Positions 9,701 to 15,598 of a stretch of 29,463 nt of DNA are shown piece by piece. Under the pieces are notes generated by a model. The model was not told the origin of the DNA, made no database searches, and saw nothing but the letters and a program-made list of their open reading frames with translations. The translations under genes and the position numbers were made by a program. Position 1 is the stretch's first letter. Every line of letters starts with the position of its first letter. Source of the stretch: JBEBSD01 sp040394475 (lineage in GTDB: Bacteria > Bacteroidota > Bacteroidia > Cytophagales > Spirosomataceae); contig JBEBSD010000078.1 in NCBI GenBank assembly GCA_040394475.1, positions 1-29,463 of the forward strand, in the 5' to 3' direction.

Positions 9701-10186
9701 CAGGATATTGACACCCGGCAACCCCTCGCCGCCTTCGTCGGTTACCTTTCCTCTTACGGTTTTATCTACCGGAAGCTCCGGTTCAGCTTGCCTGACGTCC
9801 GGCAATACATCTCTTCTCTGCTGTTCCGTTTTTTTCAGCAGGATCCGGTTGTCCACGACGGTATAGTTAACGGCCAACGGACTGAGCAGATCGTTCAGCA
9901 ACAGGTCCAGCTTTTTGTTCACCACGTTGATATTCACCTTGTTGTTCATATCAATGGCGCTGGAGCTGTAAATAAATCGCACTCCCGAGCGGCTCTCTAT
10001 GAGAGAAAGTACTTTTTTCAACCGGAGACCGTCGGCCTCCAGCGTGATGGTTTTTTCCAGTACATTCTGCCCCCGGCTTTCATGTCCGTAGGAAATACCG
10101 TAAAAAACGATCAACAGGAAAAACTGCAGGAAAGATATTTTCATAGTTTTCCAGACCCAGGATGGGATTGGTAAAATTTTGTTCAT
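6743..10186 (-). CDS. susC: SusC/RagA TonB-dependent outer-membrane transporter with STN signalling domain (PUL 1)
   Basis: 1147 residues from the ATG at 10184-10186. The frame stays open to 10255, but that extension has no export-signal character and would run into the hairpin leader. Another ATG (MKISFLQ) lies 14 codons downstream. Domains in order: signal peptide (about 10-40); STN domain (about 45-118), which touches a FecR partner in the periplasm; carboxypeptidase-regulatory-like beta domain (about 145-215); TonB box DEVIVVGYG (221-229); plug with LYVIDGVP and ATAIYGARGGNGVVLIETKKG; then a 22-strand-type barrel ending in a C-terminal aromatic (VNLSF). It imports oligosaccharides using TonB energy. 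The STN domain and the upstream sigma/anti-sigma pair indicate substrate-sensing trans-envelope signalling of the FecA type. The 200-base gap to fecR holds a candidate antisense RNA and promoter. Confidence 0.95.
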   Translation of the reverse strand: MNKILPIPSWVWKTMKISFLQFFLLIVFYGISYGHESRGQNVLEKTITLEADGLRLKKVLSLIESRSGVRFIYSSSAIDMNNKVNINVVNKKLDLLLNDLLSPLAVNYTVVDNRILLKKTEQQRRDVLPDVRQAEPELPVDKTVRGKVTDEGGEGLPGVNILIKGTSQGTVTDAGGAFTLVVPDDETVLVFSFVGYVGQELAVGNKSTLDVALRIDEKALDEVIVVGYGSVKKENLTSAVSKIGSDAIAGRPIPTLSEAFAGQLAGVRAQSTSGIPGQELQIQIRGVNTINGNSSPLYVIDGVPKDNMNDINPGDVESIQILKDASATAIYGARGGNGVVLIETKKGTGRPAVSFEAMYGVQDPEKFVGMMNKDEWLAFHIWHRNDQYLRQGGSMQDPMEARPVNLQIPATWLDPSRTGTDWQKAITRTAPFQNYQASVSGKSDLGSIFISGGYMNQEGIIHETYYKRFNFRANGTLNVGKKAQVGMILSPSFSVQDDRDTQGKETPIHHALGISPLVQLNEATRDWGFPAGIGLVYPNPLERIRGTTDQTKRSRMSSVIWGQYELLPDLKFKSQLGHDYEGIVYEYFQSGNISYNNGFLTTGNSNTRTSNSWSIQNTLSYDKELGNHAMNLLIGQSAEGREFYQINAVATGWPNDLIETLNVATTPTTATTTKNASRIASFFTRMGYAYMDKYLLNLTLRRDGSSRFGLNHKWGMFPAVSAGWKLNAEPFLNQVNWVNLLKVRAAWGTSGNDRIGNYDYMSRLSIVRTSWGGGVIGGLAPANIENPNLKWESTQTTNIGLDFSTLNNRVQLNLDYYINRTDNLLFNLPIPNTTGFGSFRTNIGAVQNKGWEVDLTTINSTGTVHWSSSVNLSANRNKVLDMGDIQEFTSTSWDARFITRVGGPVSQFLVYRTDGILDVSDFDSERKALVPVLPGQEAGNVRYIDQDGNGVINAEDQVPYGNNLPDLIYGLTNRISWKNLELNILLQGQFGGDVLFLGQRQMDNGGQDINSFKRWVRAWKPDYEALYGAGENPIPEYLGVDMSWDGETPYTKGNKSDNNSDFRIYDATFFRIRNITLAYKLPTRLKDKQLFRAARVYITVDNLKTFDRYPGVTPETNSFGNATTQAGVDYSTYPLSKKFTLGVNLSF

Positions 10187-10197
10187 AATTTGGTCTT

Positions 10198-10323
10198 GTT
10201 TTAAGGGTAAATGGACTCTAAAACAGTTCGTACCTTCGTTTTGGACAAACGGCACTCAATTTTGGACAGTTGAGCGGGTACAGTATGCGCCGGTAATGTT
10301 GGACGCATTACCGGCGTTTTTTT
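10198..10323 (+). ncRNA. Candidate cis-antisense small RNA opposite the susC leader (PUL 1)
   Basis: On the strand opposite susC, four stem-loops are packed between the susC start codon and fecR. The first pairs GTTTTA (10198-10203) with TAAAAC (10219-10224). The second pairs CGTTT (10237-10241) with AAACG (10247-10251). The third pairs CTCAATT (10255-10261) with AGTTGAG (10268-10274, one G-U). The last is the terminator at 10288-10323. GTACC (10230-10234) can also pair with GGTAC (10277-10281) to enclose the two middle hairpins. There is no plus-strand gene for this terminator to serve. The same arrangement recurs at the second PUL. Cis-antisense RNAs over susC leaders are known in Bacteroides (DonS family); extension to this locus is inference. 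The 5' end is uncertain. Only a weak promoter-like ATAATTTG is seen at 10185-10192. Confidence 0.5.
10288..10323 (+). terminator. Intrinsic terminator facing against the PUL 1 operon
   Basis: A perfect 11-bp stem, CGCCGGTAATG (10288-10298) with CATTACCGGCG (10306-10316), has the 7-nt loop TTGGACG and is followed by seven T on the plus strand (10317-10323). On the minus strand, where all neighbouring genes lie, there is no T run after the stem, so it is not the fecR terminator. It fits the 3' end of a plus-strand small RNA. Confidence 0.8.
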
Positions 10324-10332
10324 GATTGATCA

Positions 10333-10354
10333 GGTAACGATTGGCATAACAGTA
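10333..10354 (-). promoter_or_regulatory. Putative ECF-dependent promoter element for susC (PUL 1)
   Basis: Read on the minus strand this block is TACTG, TTATG, CCAAT, then CGTTACC. The gap before the second susC has TACTG, C, TTATG, ATTAAA, CGTTAACC on the sense strand. In both loci the block ends 9 to 10 bases before the A run of the opposing terminator. CGTTA resembles ECF -10 elements in general. Because the spacing inside the block differs by two bases, the assignment is tentative. Confidence 0.35.
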
Positions 10355-10386
10355 ATTAAGGATTTAGGAATAAGTAACTGGTTTTT

Positions 10387-11388
10387 TCAAAGCACCCGGC
10401 TGCATCCGTTGCCGGTAATGAAAATGGCGGCGCCGCGTATCTCATACGCAGCATTAATGACTTCGCAGATAAAATCCAGCTGACGGTACATGTCCAGGCC
10501 GCTCAGATCGCCCGTAAACACACAACGGTTTAACCCGGGATTTCCGACCACAATATCGACTCCGTACGTTCGGTGCATTACGGAAAACACGCTGTCGACA
10601 CGGATTTCATCAAAAGAAAAATCAAGCTTCTGGGGATCCGGTACAACCACTTTGGGGAGATCCACCAAATCCTGACGGATGGTTTTCAGCTCCGTATCAT
10701 ACACCACTTTTTGATTCGGCGTAATAATGACTCCGTCCTTTTTCCGGCTGCCGCCGCCCGCATACACCGATACTTTGCCCGTCACCACCGATACTTCGAT
10801 GGTCTTCTGCCCGGCCCTTGGTTTGATCCGGAAGCTGGTGCCCAGCACCTCTGTTACCAGGTCGCCGGTAAAAACCAGGAACGGCATCTCCGGATTGCTC
10901 TGAATATCAAAAAACGCTTCCCCCTCCAGTCGTACTGTCCGGGTTTGCTGTCCGTAATTTTCGTCCGCAACGACACTGGCGCCCGGCTCCAGCAGGACGG
11001 TGCTCCCGTCTGCCAGCTGCACCGTCTGCTGCATGTTCCCCGTATTTTTCGTCTGTACTCCGACAATAGAGACCTCTTCATCTTGCCGAACCGGGGTGTC
11101 CGGTAACAGTACCCAGGCCAGTAAAAGCAACGACAGTCCTGCCGCCACGCCCGTCAGGATCGTGAGCCAGGTAAAGCGCGGTTTACCGGCTTCCAGCAAA
11201 CCGGTGCTCGCCTGTATCCTGTTCCACAGCGGGGCCTCTATTTTCAACAGTTCCAGCTCATTCACTATCATACGATCCTGTTGTCTGAGGTGTAAGGCTG
11301 CCCACTGTTCCAGTAAGGCAATTTCATCGTGAGAACATTGGCCTGCCTTGTACTTTTCAGAGAGCCGGTCAAACTCTTGTTTTGTCAT
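10387..11388 (-). CDS. fecR: FecR-family anti-sigma factor (PUL 1)
   Basis: 333 residues; ATG at 11386-11388, 8 bases after the ECF sigma stop. Domain order: cytoplasmic N-terminal region (about 1-70) that holds the sigma factor; a single membrane segment (about 73-96, LTILTGVAAGLSLLLLAWVL); a periplasmic FecR domain (about 118-210) with the typical VQLADGSTVLLEPGA and RLEGEAFFDI motifs; and a C-terminal DUF4974 domain (about 252-330) with FSFDEIRVDSVFSVMHRTYG. The family transmits binding of ligand at the SusC STN domain through the membrane to release or activate the sigma factor. Gene order sigma, anti-sigma, STN-SusC supports direct partnership. The protein ends in a Cys-rich tail (NGCSRVL) in a position also Cys-ended in the second FecR (SNGCS), a shared quirk. 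Confidence 0.93.
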   Translation of the reverse strand: MTKQEFDRLSEKYKAGQCSHDEIALLEQWAALHLRQQDRMIVNELELLKIEAPLWNRIQASTGLLEAGKPRFTWLTILTGVAAGLSLLLLAWVLLPDTPVRQDEEVSIVGVQTKNTGNMQQTVQLADGSTVLLEPGASVVADENYGQQTRTVRLEGEAFFDIQSNPEMPFLVFTGDLVTEVLGTSFRIKPRAGQKTIEVSVVTGKVSVYAGGGSRKKDGVIITPNQKVVYDTELKTIRQDLVDLPKVVVPDPQKLDFSFDEIRVDSVFSVMHRTYGVDIVVGNPGLNRCVFTGDLSGLDMYRQLDFICEVINAAYEIRGAAIFITGNGCSRVL

Positions 11389-11396
11389 AAGAGGAA

Positions 11397-11954
11397 TTAA
11401 TTATCTGATTGGAACCTCCGGAGCTGCTCCCGTATTATCCGCATCGATTTGGTAATATGATATTCTACCGCCTTATCCGTAAGGCCCGTTTCCAAAGCAA
11501 TCCGTTTTACCGGCAGTTCTTCAATTTTGCTCATCCGGAAAATCATGGCTGTTTTTTCCGGCAGCTTATCCAATACCCGGTCCAGCGCTTCCGTCAGTTG
11601 GTGTTCGTTAAAAATTTCGTCGGTATCAATATATTCAAAAAGCTCCTGCATCAGTTGGTACTCCCGGTATTTGCGAAGGTTTACCTGGGATCTGATCTGC
11701 TTGTTTACCAGGTTACGGGCGGCAATAAATAAATACACCTTAAGGCTCTGTATTTCGGATTGCTCCCGGTTATTCCACAACGCCAGCATCAAATCGTGAA
11801 TGATTTCTTCAGCTTCTTCCCTCGAACCCAACTGTTGATAGGCAAATCCGTAAATACCCCGCCAATACCGGTAATAGATTACCCGGAAGGCATCGGCATC
11901 CCCTCTTTTTAAGCCATCAACAAGTTCTTTATCGGTACGGTCCGGTAACTGCAT
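11397..11954 (-). CDS. FecI-type ECF RNA polymerase sigma factor (PUL 1)
   Basis: 185 residues from the ATG at 11952-11954 (MQLPDRTDKELVDGLKRGD). The frame is open upstream to 12089, but that extension is hydrophobic and unlike any sigma factor. Region 2 spans about 16-85 with DADAFRVIYYRYWRGIYGFAYQQLGSREEAEEIIHDLMLALW as its core (DNA melting and -10 recognition). Region 4 is about 125-180 with LPEKTAMIFRMSKIEELPVKRIA and a helix-turn-helix for the -35 element. The length matches Bacteroidota ECF factors of this type (170-200). It heads PUL 1 and directly precedes its FecR anti-sigma. The expected target is the susC promoter. Expression of the sigma gene itself probably starts in the AT-rich stretch at 11990-12060. 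Confidence 0.93.
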   Translation of the reverse strand: MQLPDRTDKELVDGLKRGDADAFRVIYYRYWRGIYGFAYQQLGSREEAEEIIHDLMLALWNNREQSEIQSLKVYLFIAARNLVNKQIRSQVNLRKYREYQLMQELFEYIDTDEIFNEHQLTEALDRVLDKLPEKTAMIFRMSKIEELPVKRIALETGLTDKAVEYHITKSMRIIREQLRRFQSDN

Positions 11955-12335
11955 ATCCTGGTTAATTCGCTCTAAGGTTCCGGAAATATGATAAATCCCT
12001 AAAAAAAATTTACTTTTTTCGGAATACTTTAGAAGAATGACTAAGATTAGAGACAGGAAACAAATTGTTAAATTACTGATAAACAACAATTTAAAGACCC
12101 TGTTTCATCATAATCCCTTCCTTCTTGTCCGATTGAAGGGCCGGCACAAAGCTGTGGCCTCAGGAACTTTCATTTGCGGGTCGTTCTATCAGTCAGGATG
12201 TCCGGAATTTCAGCTCCGGAACCATCGCATCTGACCAGGGTTGTCTTCTTTGACGACAGGCAGACAGGCCCGCCCGCTTCACCGCCTGCCAGTTCAAAAC
12301 GGAAGCCCGGCGGCAGCGATTGGTGGACAAAGCAA
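11955..12335. other. Gene-free spacer upstream of the PUL 1 sigma gene
   Basis: This 381-base stretch has no convincing gene on either strand. It includes an AT-rich block (about 11995-12115) with A8 and T6 runs that probably contains the promoter of the ECF sigma gene, though no full -33/-7 pair stands out. The remainder (12120-12335) has inverted TCCGGA copies (about 12199 and 12215) but no terminator with a T run for the DUF1080 gene that ends at 12336. Confidence 0.5.
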
Positions 12336-12965
12336 TCAGGGAAGTGTTTCTATGACAATATCCTTGAGAAATACCTGCGCATTCCCGCCGCTGTGGAGCT
12401 GGACACCGATAATCCCTTTCCTGGGGATAACGGCGTCCTTTTCCGTATAGTCGGCTGTTTTCACACCATTGATGTAGAGTTCGTGCCGGTTTCCGGTACA
12501 CCGGACAATATAGGAATTCCAGCCGGTCGGGTCAAGGATCTTTTGCAGGACACTCAAATCCCCTGAAACCAGTTTGCCCCGGCGGTGCTCGTCGTAAATA
12601 TCACCCCAGTAGCCATTACCTATGTCTGCCTGGTACCCCACCATGTTTTTATCCACGATGGCCGACCGGTATTGTATACCACTGTTGATCATTCCGGTTG
12701 CGGGGTCTCCTGTCAGTTTAAACAAGCACCTGAATTCGAAATTCTCGTAGGTATCAACCGTACAGATATACGTGTTTACCGGCACTTTATTGACTGCATC
12801 CCCTCCTACGATCATTCCGTCATCCGCCTTCCATAAATGGTTGTAAGCCGGATCCGACACTTTCCATCCGGTCAACGTTTTTCCGTCAAACAGGCTGACC
12901 GACTGGGCATTCGCGCCGCTACCGCAGACAGCCGTCAGGAGCAGGAGCAGGTATATCTTTCTCAT
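12336..12965 (-). CDS. Secreted DUF1080 (3-keto-disaccharide hydrolase-like) protein
   Basis: 209 residues with a signal peptide ending GANA (cleavage near residue 20). The mature protein opens with the family signature SLFDGKTLTGWKV (24-36) and continues with SGIQYRS, GYQADIGNGYWGDIYDEHRRG, WNSYIVRCTGNRHELYINGV and GIIGVQLHSG, the usual DUF1080 order in a concanavalin-like jelly-roll. The length (about 210) is that of a single-domain member, so nothing is missing. PF06439 is currently described as 3-keto-disaccharide hydrolase: it acts on glycosides first oxidised at C3 by a partner oxidoreductase. No such partner is adjacent. The gene stands alone between PUL 1 and the lipoprotein genes, preceded by a terminator, so it is probably a separate transcription unit. 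Confidence 0.9.
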   Translation of the reverse strand: MRKIYLLLLLTAVCGSGANAQSVSLFDGKTLTGWKVSDPAYNHLWKADDGMIVGGDAVNKVPVNTYICTVDTYENFEFRCLFKLTGDPATGMINSGIQYRSAIVDKNMVGYQADIGNGYWGDIYDEHRRGKLVSGDLSVLQKILDPTGWNSYIVRCTGNRHELYINGVKTADYTEKDAVIPRKGIIGVQLHSGGNAQVFLKDIVIETLP

Positions 12966-12977
12966 AATTAACAGGTT

Positions 12978-13057
12978 TGCTCCGGGAAACCCTATCCCGG
13001 ATTACCTTATAAAGACAGCGCGTACGTTGTTTTACCGGTTGGAGCGGTAAAAACAAC
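12978..13057. repeat. Two hairpin-forming inverted repeats upstream of the DUF1080 gene
   Basis: TCCGGG and CCCGGA (about 12978-12998) form a 6-bp stem. TTGTTTTACCG (about 13029-13039) pairs with CGGTAAAAACAA (about 13045-13056) with one bulge and loop GTTGGAG. No long T run follows either. They lie in the 5' region of the DUF1080 gene and could be leader structures or remnants of bidirectional termination. Confidence 0.45.
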
Positions 13058-13071
13058 CTGTTTACCCCAAG

Positions 13072-13094
13072 AAAAAAGGGACCCGGCGGGCCCC
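13072..13094 (-). terminator. Intrinsic terminator after the Lipoprotein_15-repeat gene
   Basis: On the minus strand GGGGCCC pairs with GGGTCCC (7 bp, one G-U) across a GCC loop, followed by six T (13077-13072). It lies about 12 bases past the stop of the lipoprotein gene at 13106-13942 and separates it from the DUF1080 gene. Confidence 0.85.
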
Positions 13095-13105
13095 TCCTGG
13101 TTGGC

Positions 13106-13942
13106 CTACTCCGGCGCTTCGGGCGTATCGGGCTGAAGAACAGGCCATACCCCCGGGCTGGGAAAACTAACTCCTTTCTGGACGCCTCTCTCTTCACCAT
13201 CTGCACCGAAATAATAAACAGGCCATCCGTTGTAGGTAAGCTGCTTTCTGCCAAAAACGTCTATCTCCGCAAACAACGATTTGTTCAGCACGGAGGGAGC
13301 AGCGAGCAGTTCCCCGGAGAACAGCGGCCAGGTTCCGTCGTTGGAAAAGTCTTCCCGGGTAAAATTATTGTCGTTCTTCTTATCATTCCTGAAGGTATAC
13401 AGGGTACGGCCCCCGGCATCTACGAAATAGCGCGTTTCTTCATCCCCCTCGGTGTAATCGGACTTGTAGGATTTCCCGTCCCCCCCGATGAGCTGGGCAC
13501 TGGCCACCATGACCGTATAATCCGTCCGGGCAACATACCAGAGATTCCCTACATTTTCTCCGTTTACATCTCCTTTCCCGGTATCGTTTGCATAATAATA
13601 CAGCGGCCATCCCTTAAAAGTGACCTGCGACATCCCATCCTGGCGGACAATGCTGCCAAAATCTGCCGCCGCCAGTCCTTCCCCCAGCTTCATCGTACCG
13701 CTTACGGAGAAAACCGGCCAATTGGTCAGGCAGTTCCCGGCACAGCTGGCTTCACCACTTACGTCTCTGGCAAAAAAATAAAGGGTCATCCCGTCCTTGC
13801 CGGTCAGCACCGGTCCGAGAGAAGTTTCACTTAGCGCAATGTCGTTCATTACTTCAGGATCGTCGTCATCCTTGCATCCACCGGCCAGAAACGTTAGTAC
13901 CAGCCCTAGCATCCATGCAGTTAGTAAATTGTTAGATTTCAT
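13106..13942 (-). CDS. Surface lipoprotein with two Lipoprotein_15 (PF03640) secreted repeats
   Basis: 278 residues. The lipobox LAGGC places the lipid on Cys23, and the following KDDDD matches the K-(D/E)2 lipoprotein export signal of Bacteroidota, so surface exposure is likely. PF03640-type repeats are visible: GKDGMTLYFFARD...CAGNC...WPVF (about 48-78) and GRTLYTFRNDKKNDNN...WPLF (about 178-206). Each is followed by a partner strand with GWPLYYYANDTGKGDVNG (about 111-128) and GWPVYYFGADGEERG (about 240-254). The first unit keeps the C-x3-C pair while the second has lost it. The function of the repeat is unknown; it is often found in secreted proteins next to redox or stress genes. It is the last gene before a strong terminator. 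Confidence 0.9.
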   Translation of the reverse strand: MKSNNLLTAWMLGLVLTFLAGGCKDDDDPEVMNDIALSETSLGPVLTGKDGMTLYFFARDVSGEASCAGNCLTNWPVFSVSGTMKLGEGLAAADFGSIVRQDGMSQVTFKGWPLYYYANDTGKGDVNGENVGNLWYVARTDYTVMVASAQLIGGDGKSYKSDYTEGDEETRYFVDAGGRTLYTFRNDKKNDNNFTREDFSNDGTWPLFSGELLAAPSVLNKSLFAEIDVFGRKQLTYNGWPVYYFGADGEERGVQKGVSFPSPGVWPVLQPDTPEAPE

Positions 13943-14067
13943 CTTTTCAGTAGTTAGTAATGGCTATTTTTCTACTTATACGGATAAAACCTGTCAAGGG
14001 TTGCCTGGCGCGCACCCACTTTTTCTGCATCGTCAACGGGTGGTCATGGTCTGTGAGTGACCTGACA

Positions 14068-14247
14068 CTAGTTTTGATTCCCCTGGATCCCCTGGGAACG
14101 CGGATCCTTTTCATCAACAACTCCCTCCCGGTTAAGTGTATCCGTAGAGTCTTTTAACTCGCGGGTATCTTCCCGATACTGAGTGGATGAACCGGAATTA
14201 CAGGATGATAGCCATCCAAGGCATAGTAACAACAGGAGCTTTTTCAT
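14068..14247 (-). CDS. Small lipoprotein, 59 residues
   Basis: Read directly from the sequence: ATG at 14245-14247, stop TAG at 14070-14068. The product begins MKKLLLLLCLGWLSSC, a textbook lipoprotein signal peptide with lipobox LSSC (Cys16). The mature part is about 44 residues, polar and charged, with no recognisable domain (STQYREDTRELKDSTDTL is typical). It lies 125 bases upstream of the Lipoprotein_15-repeat gene and 63 bases downstream of the SPW gene on the same strand, so it may be co-transcribed with them. Small lipoproteins of this shape are common in Cytophagales envelope-stress clusters, but no specific role can be named. The signal peptide makes a chance reading frame unlikely. 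Confidence 0.75.
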   Translation of the reverse strand: MKKLLLLLCLGWLSSCNSGSSTQYREDTRELKDSTDTLNREGVVDEKDPRSQGIQGNQN

Positions 14248-14310
14248 AATTTGTGGTCGTTTGGTTTTCTTCTAAGCCGTATGCATGTCCGTAAGAACGT
14301 TCTTCCGGAA

Positions 14311-14727
14311 TCAATCCGGGGGAAAGAGCGGAAAAGACACCTCTGCGATCTCCTTCTTGTCAGGGATGCGGCTTTTCTTTTTTGTCAGGAAAGCAATCCC
14401 GATAAGTAGGATCCCCAGAGCCGTCAGCAGCCATCCTCCCGATCCGTAAGAAGGGATGAAGAGCGGGACAGCAATCAGAACAACTCCCAGCAAATAATCT
14501 GTCCAGAGATGCGCCGGCATCGGGATCATTTTTATGACGCCCAGTTCGAAATTCGTAAACAAGGCATTGATCAACAGCATCCCGCTGATTCCAAAAGGAA
14601 GCATCCAGAAGCCCGTATCCATTTGCCCGGCCTCTTCCTGCTCCAGAAACCAGGGAGAAAACAGCAGGGCTACTACAATTATATAGTCAAAAATCCCGTG
14701 TAACCGGGTACTTATCAGCTTTTTCAT
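14311..14727 (-). CDS. SPW-repeat-like integral membrane protein
   Basis: 138 residues from ATG 14725-14727; a GTG one codon earlier is also possible. Four hydrophobic segments are evident, near residues 11-28, 39-58, 74-94 and 98-115, followed by a basic KKKSR tail, so the C-terminus is probably cytoplasmic. The first segment has the signature LHGIFDYIIV...LLFSPWFL, with the SPW tripeptide that names the PF03779 family. The family has no established function and often occurs with stress or general-response genes. The gene lies 142 bases after the DUF2892/SRPBCC gene on the same strand, so a common transcript is possible though not shown. Confidence 0.8.
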   Translation of the reverse strand: MKKLISTRLHGIFDYIIVVALLFSPWFLEQEEAGQMDTGFWMLPFGISGMLLINALFTNFELGVIKMIPMPAHLWTDYLLGVVLIAVPLFIPSYGSGGWLLTALGILLIGIAFLTKKKSRIPDKKEIAEVSFPLFPPD

Positions 14728-14869
14728 CACACGTTGTTTTTAAGTAAAACCGTTTTCATTTCAACACTGAGCCTCTCTCTTCCGGCCTGTTTTCCGAACA
14801 TACCGCAAGAGCGCATATACCTTACCCTATAAAATATACGTCGCTAAAAAATGGCCGGCAAAACCTGGT

Positions 14870-15598
14870 CTACAGCTTCTCGTTTAACCGAAAACCTTCC
14901 AGTTCCTTTTGAAGGTAGTTTTCGAAGGTGTGCGTCAGCCGGGTAGCGACCTTCTTTCCCAGGGGACCGGCCGGCGGTATGTACTGAATGGTCACCTGCA
15001 CTTCCGTTCCTTTGCCGTCCGGTGCATTCACGAAGAACACCTCTCCGGTATTACCGATATCGGATCCTTCTACCGACTGCCAGCTTATTTTCTCATTTTT
15101 CCGGTCTTCCACGATCTCGGCAACCCACTGGAATGTACCAATTCCTCCGGGCAATGTCGCTTTCCACTGCGACCGCTTTCCTTCCAACGGCGTTACTGCC
15201 TGTAAATGCGGCAGGTATTCCGGAAGATTTTCGAGTTTTCTCCAGCGGGAATATACCTCCTTACGTGGTTGCTCCAGGATAAAACTGGTACGCAGTTCTA
15301 CAGGGACCATTTCGCCCGAATCGGCACTATTCCGGCCGCCCAGGTTACTCAACTCACAATAGCCGGTCAGGCCCCTTTTCATCAGATAGATACCTGCAGG
15401 CAAAGCCAGCCAGTTATACAGTTCCCGTTTCACCCCCGATTTTGCCATCATTCCGGCCAGGGCGGTAAGCGCTGCCCCGCCTAAGAAAGAAAGTACGCGC
15501 TCCTGGGTTCCCACATTCACATAGCTCATATTGGAAGAATCCAGTGCAATCTCCGTACCTGCGGGTTGAATAGCGACAATGCGTTTCATGGTTTCCAT
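14870..15598 (-). CDS. DUF2892 (YgaP-like) plus SRPBCC/polyketide-cyclase-fold fusion protein
   Basis: 242 residues. The N-terminal part (about 26-85) resembles the inner-membrane DUF2892 domain: NVGTQERVLSFLGGAALTAL and LPAGIYLMKRGLTGYCELSN are its typical start and end motifs, with two short hydrophobic segments. From about residue 100 onward comes a START/SRPBCC domain (SFILEQPRKEVYSRWRKLENLPEYLPHL...) with a hydrophobic ligand cavity and the final long helix KKVATRLTHTFENYLQKELEGF. The fusion is a known arrangement in Bacteroidota and Proteobacteria; ligand and role are unknown. It is the first gene of the minus-strand group that continues with the SPW protein and the two lipoproteins, suggesting a general stress or envelope function. 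Confidence 0.85.
   Translation of the reverse strand: METMKRIVAIQPAGTEIALDSSNMSYVNVGTQERVLSFLGGAALTALAGMMAKSGVKRELYNWLALPAGIYLMKRGLTGYCELSNLGGRNSADSGEMVPVELRTSFILEQPRKEVYSRWRKLENLPEYLPHLQAVTPLEGKRSQWKATLPGGIGTFQWVAEIVEDRKNEKISWQSVEGSDIGNTGEVFFVNAPDGKGTEVQVTIQYIPPAGPLGKKVATRLTHTFENYLQKELEGFRLNEKL

Noticed and set aside
10187..10255. 23-residue upstream extension of the PUL 1 SusC
   Set aside because: It has no signal-peptide character and overlaps the hairpin leader. The ATG at 10184-10186 gives the same kind of N-terminus as the second SusC.
10237..10316. RsmY/CsrB-like sponge RNA with GGA loops
   Set aside because: The GGA loops fit superficially, but CsrA is not usual in Bacteroidota and the antisense position over susC is a simpler explanation. 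Kept only as an alternative.
10288..10323. Terminator of the PUL 1 fecR gene
   Set aside because: The T run is on the plus strand only; in the direction of fecR transcription the stem is preceded, not followed, by the tract.
11955..12089. 45-residue hydrophobic extension of the PUL 1 ECF sigma factor
   Set aside because: A membrane-like N-terminus is foreign to soluble ECF sigma factors, and the region is the likely promoter.
12193..12501. 102-residue minus-strand frame overlapping the end of the DUF1080 gene
   Set aside because: It is out of frame with the DUF1080 gene, rich in Arg/Cys and shows no recognisable features.
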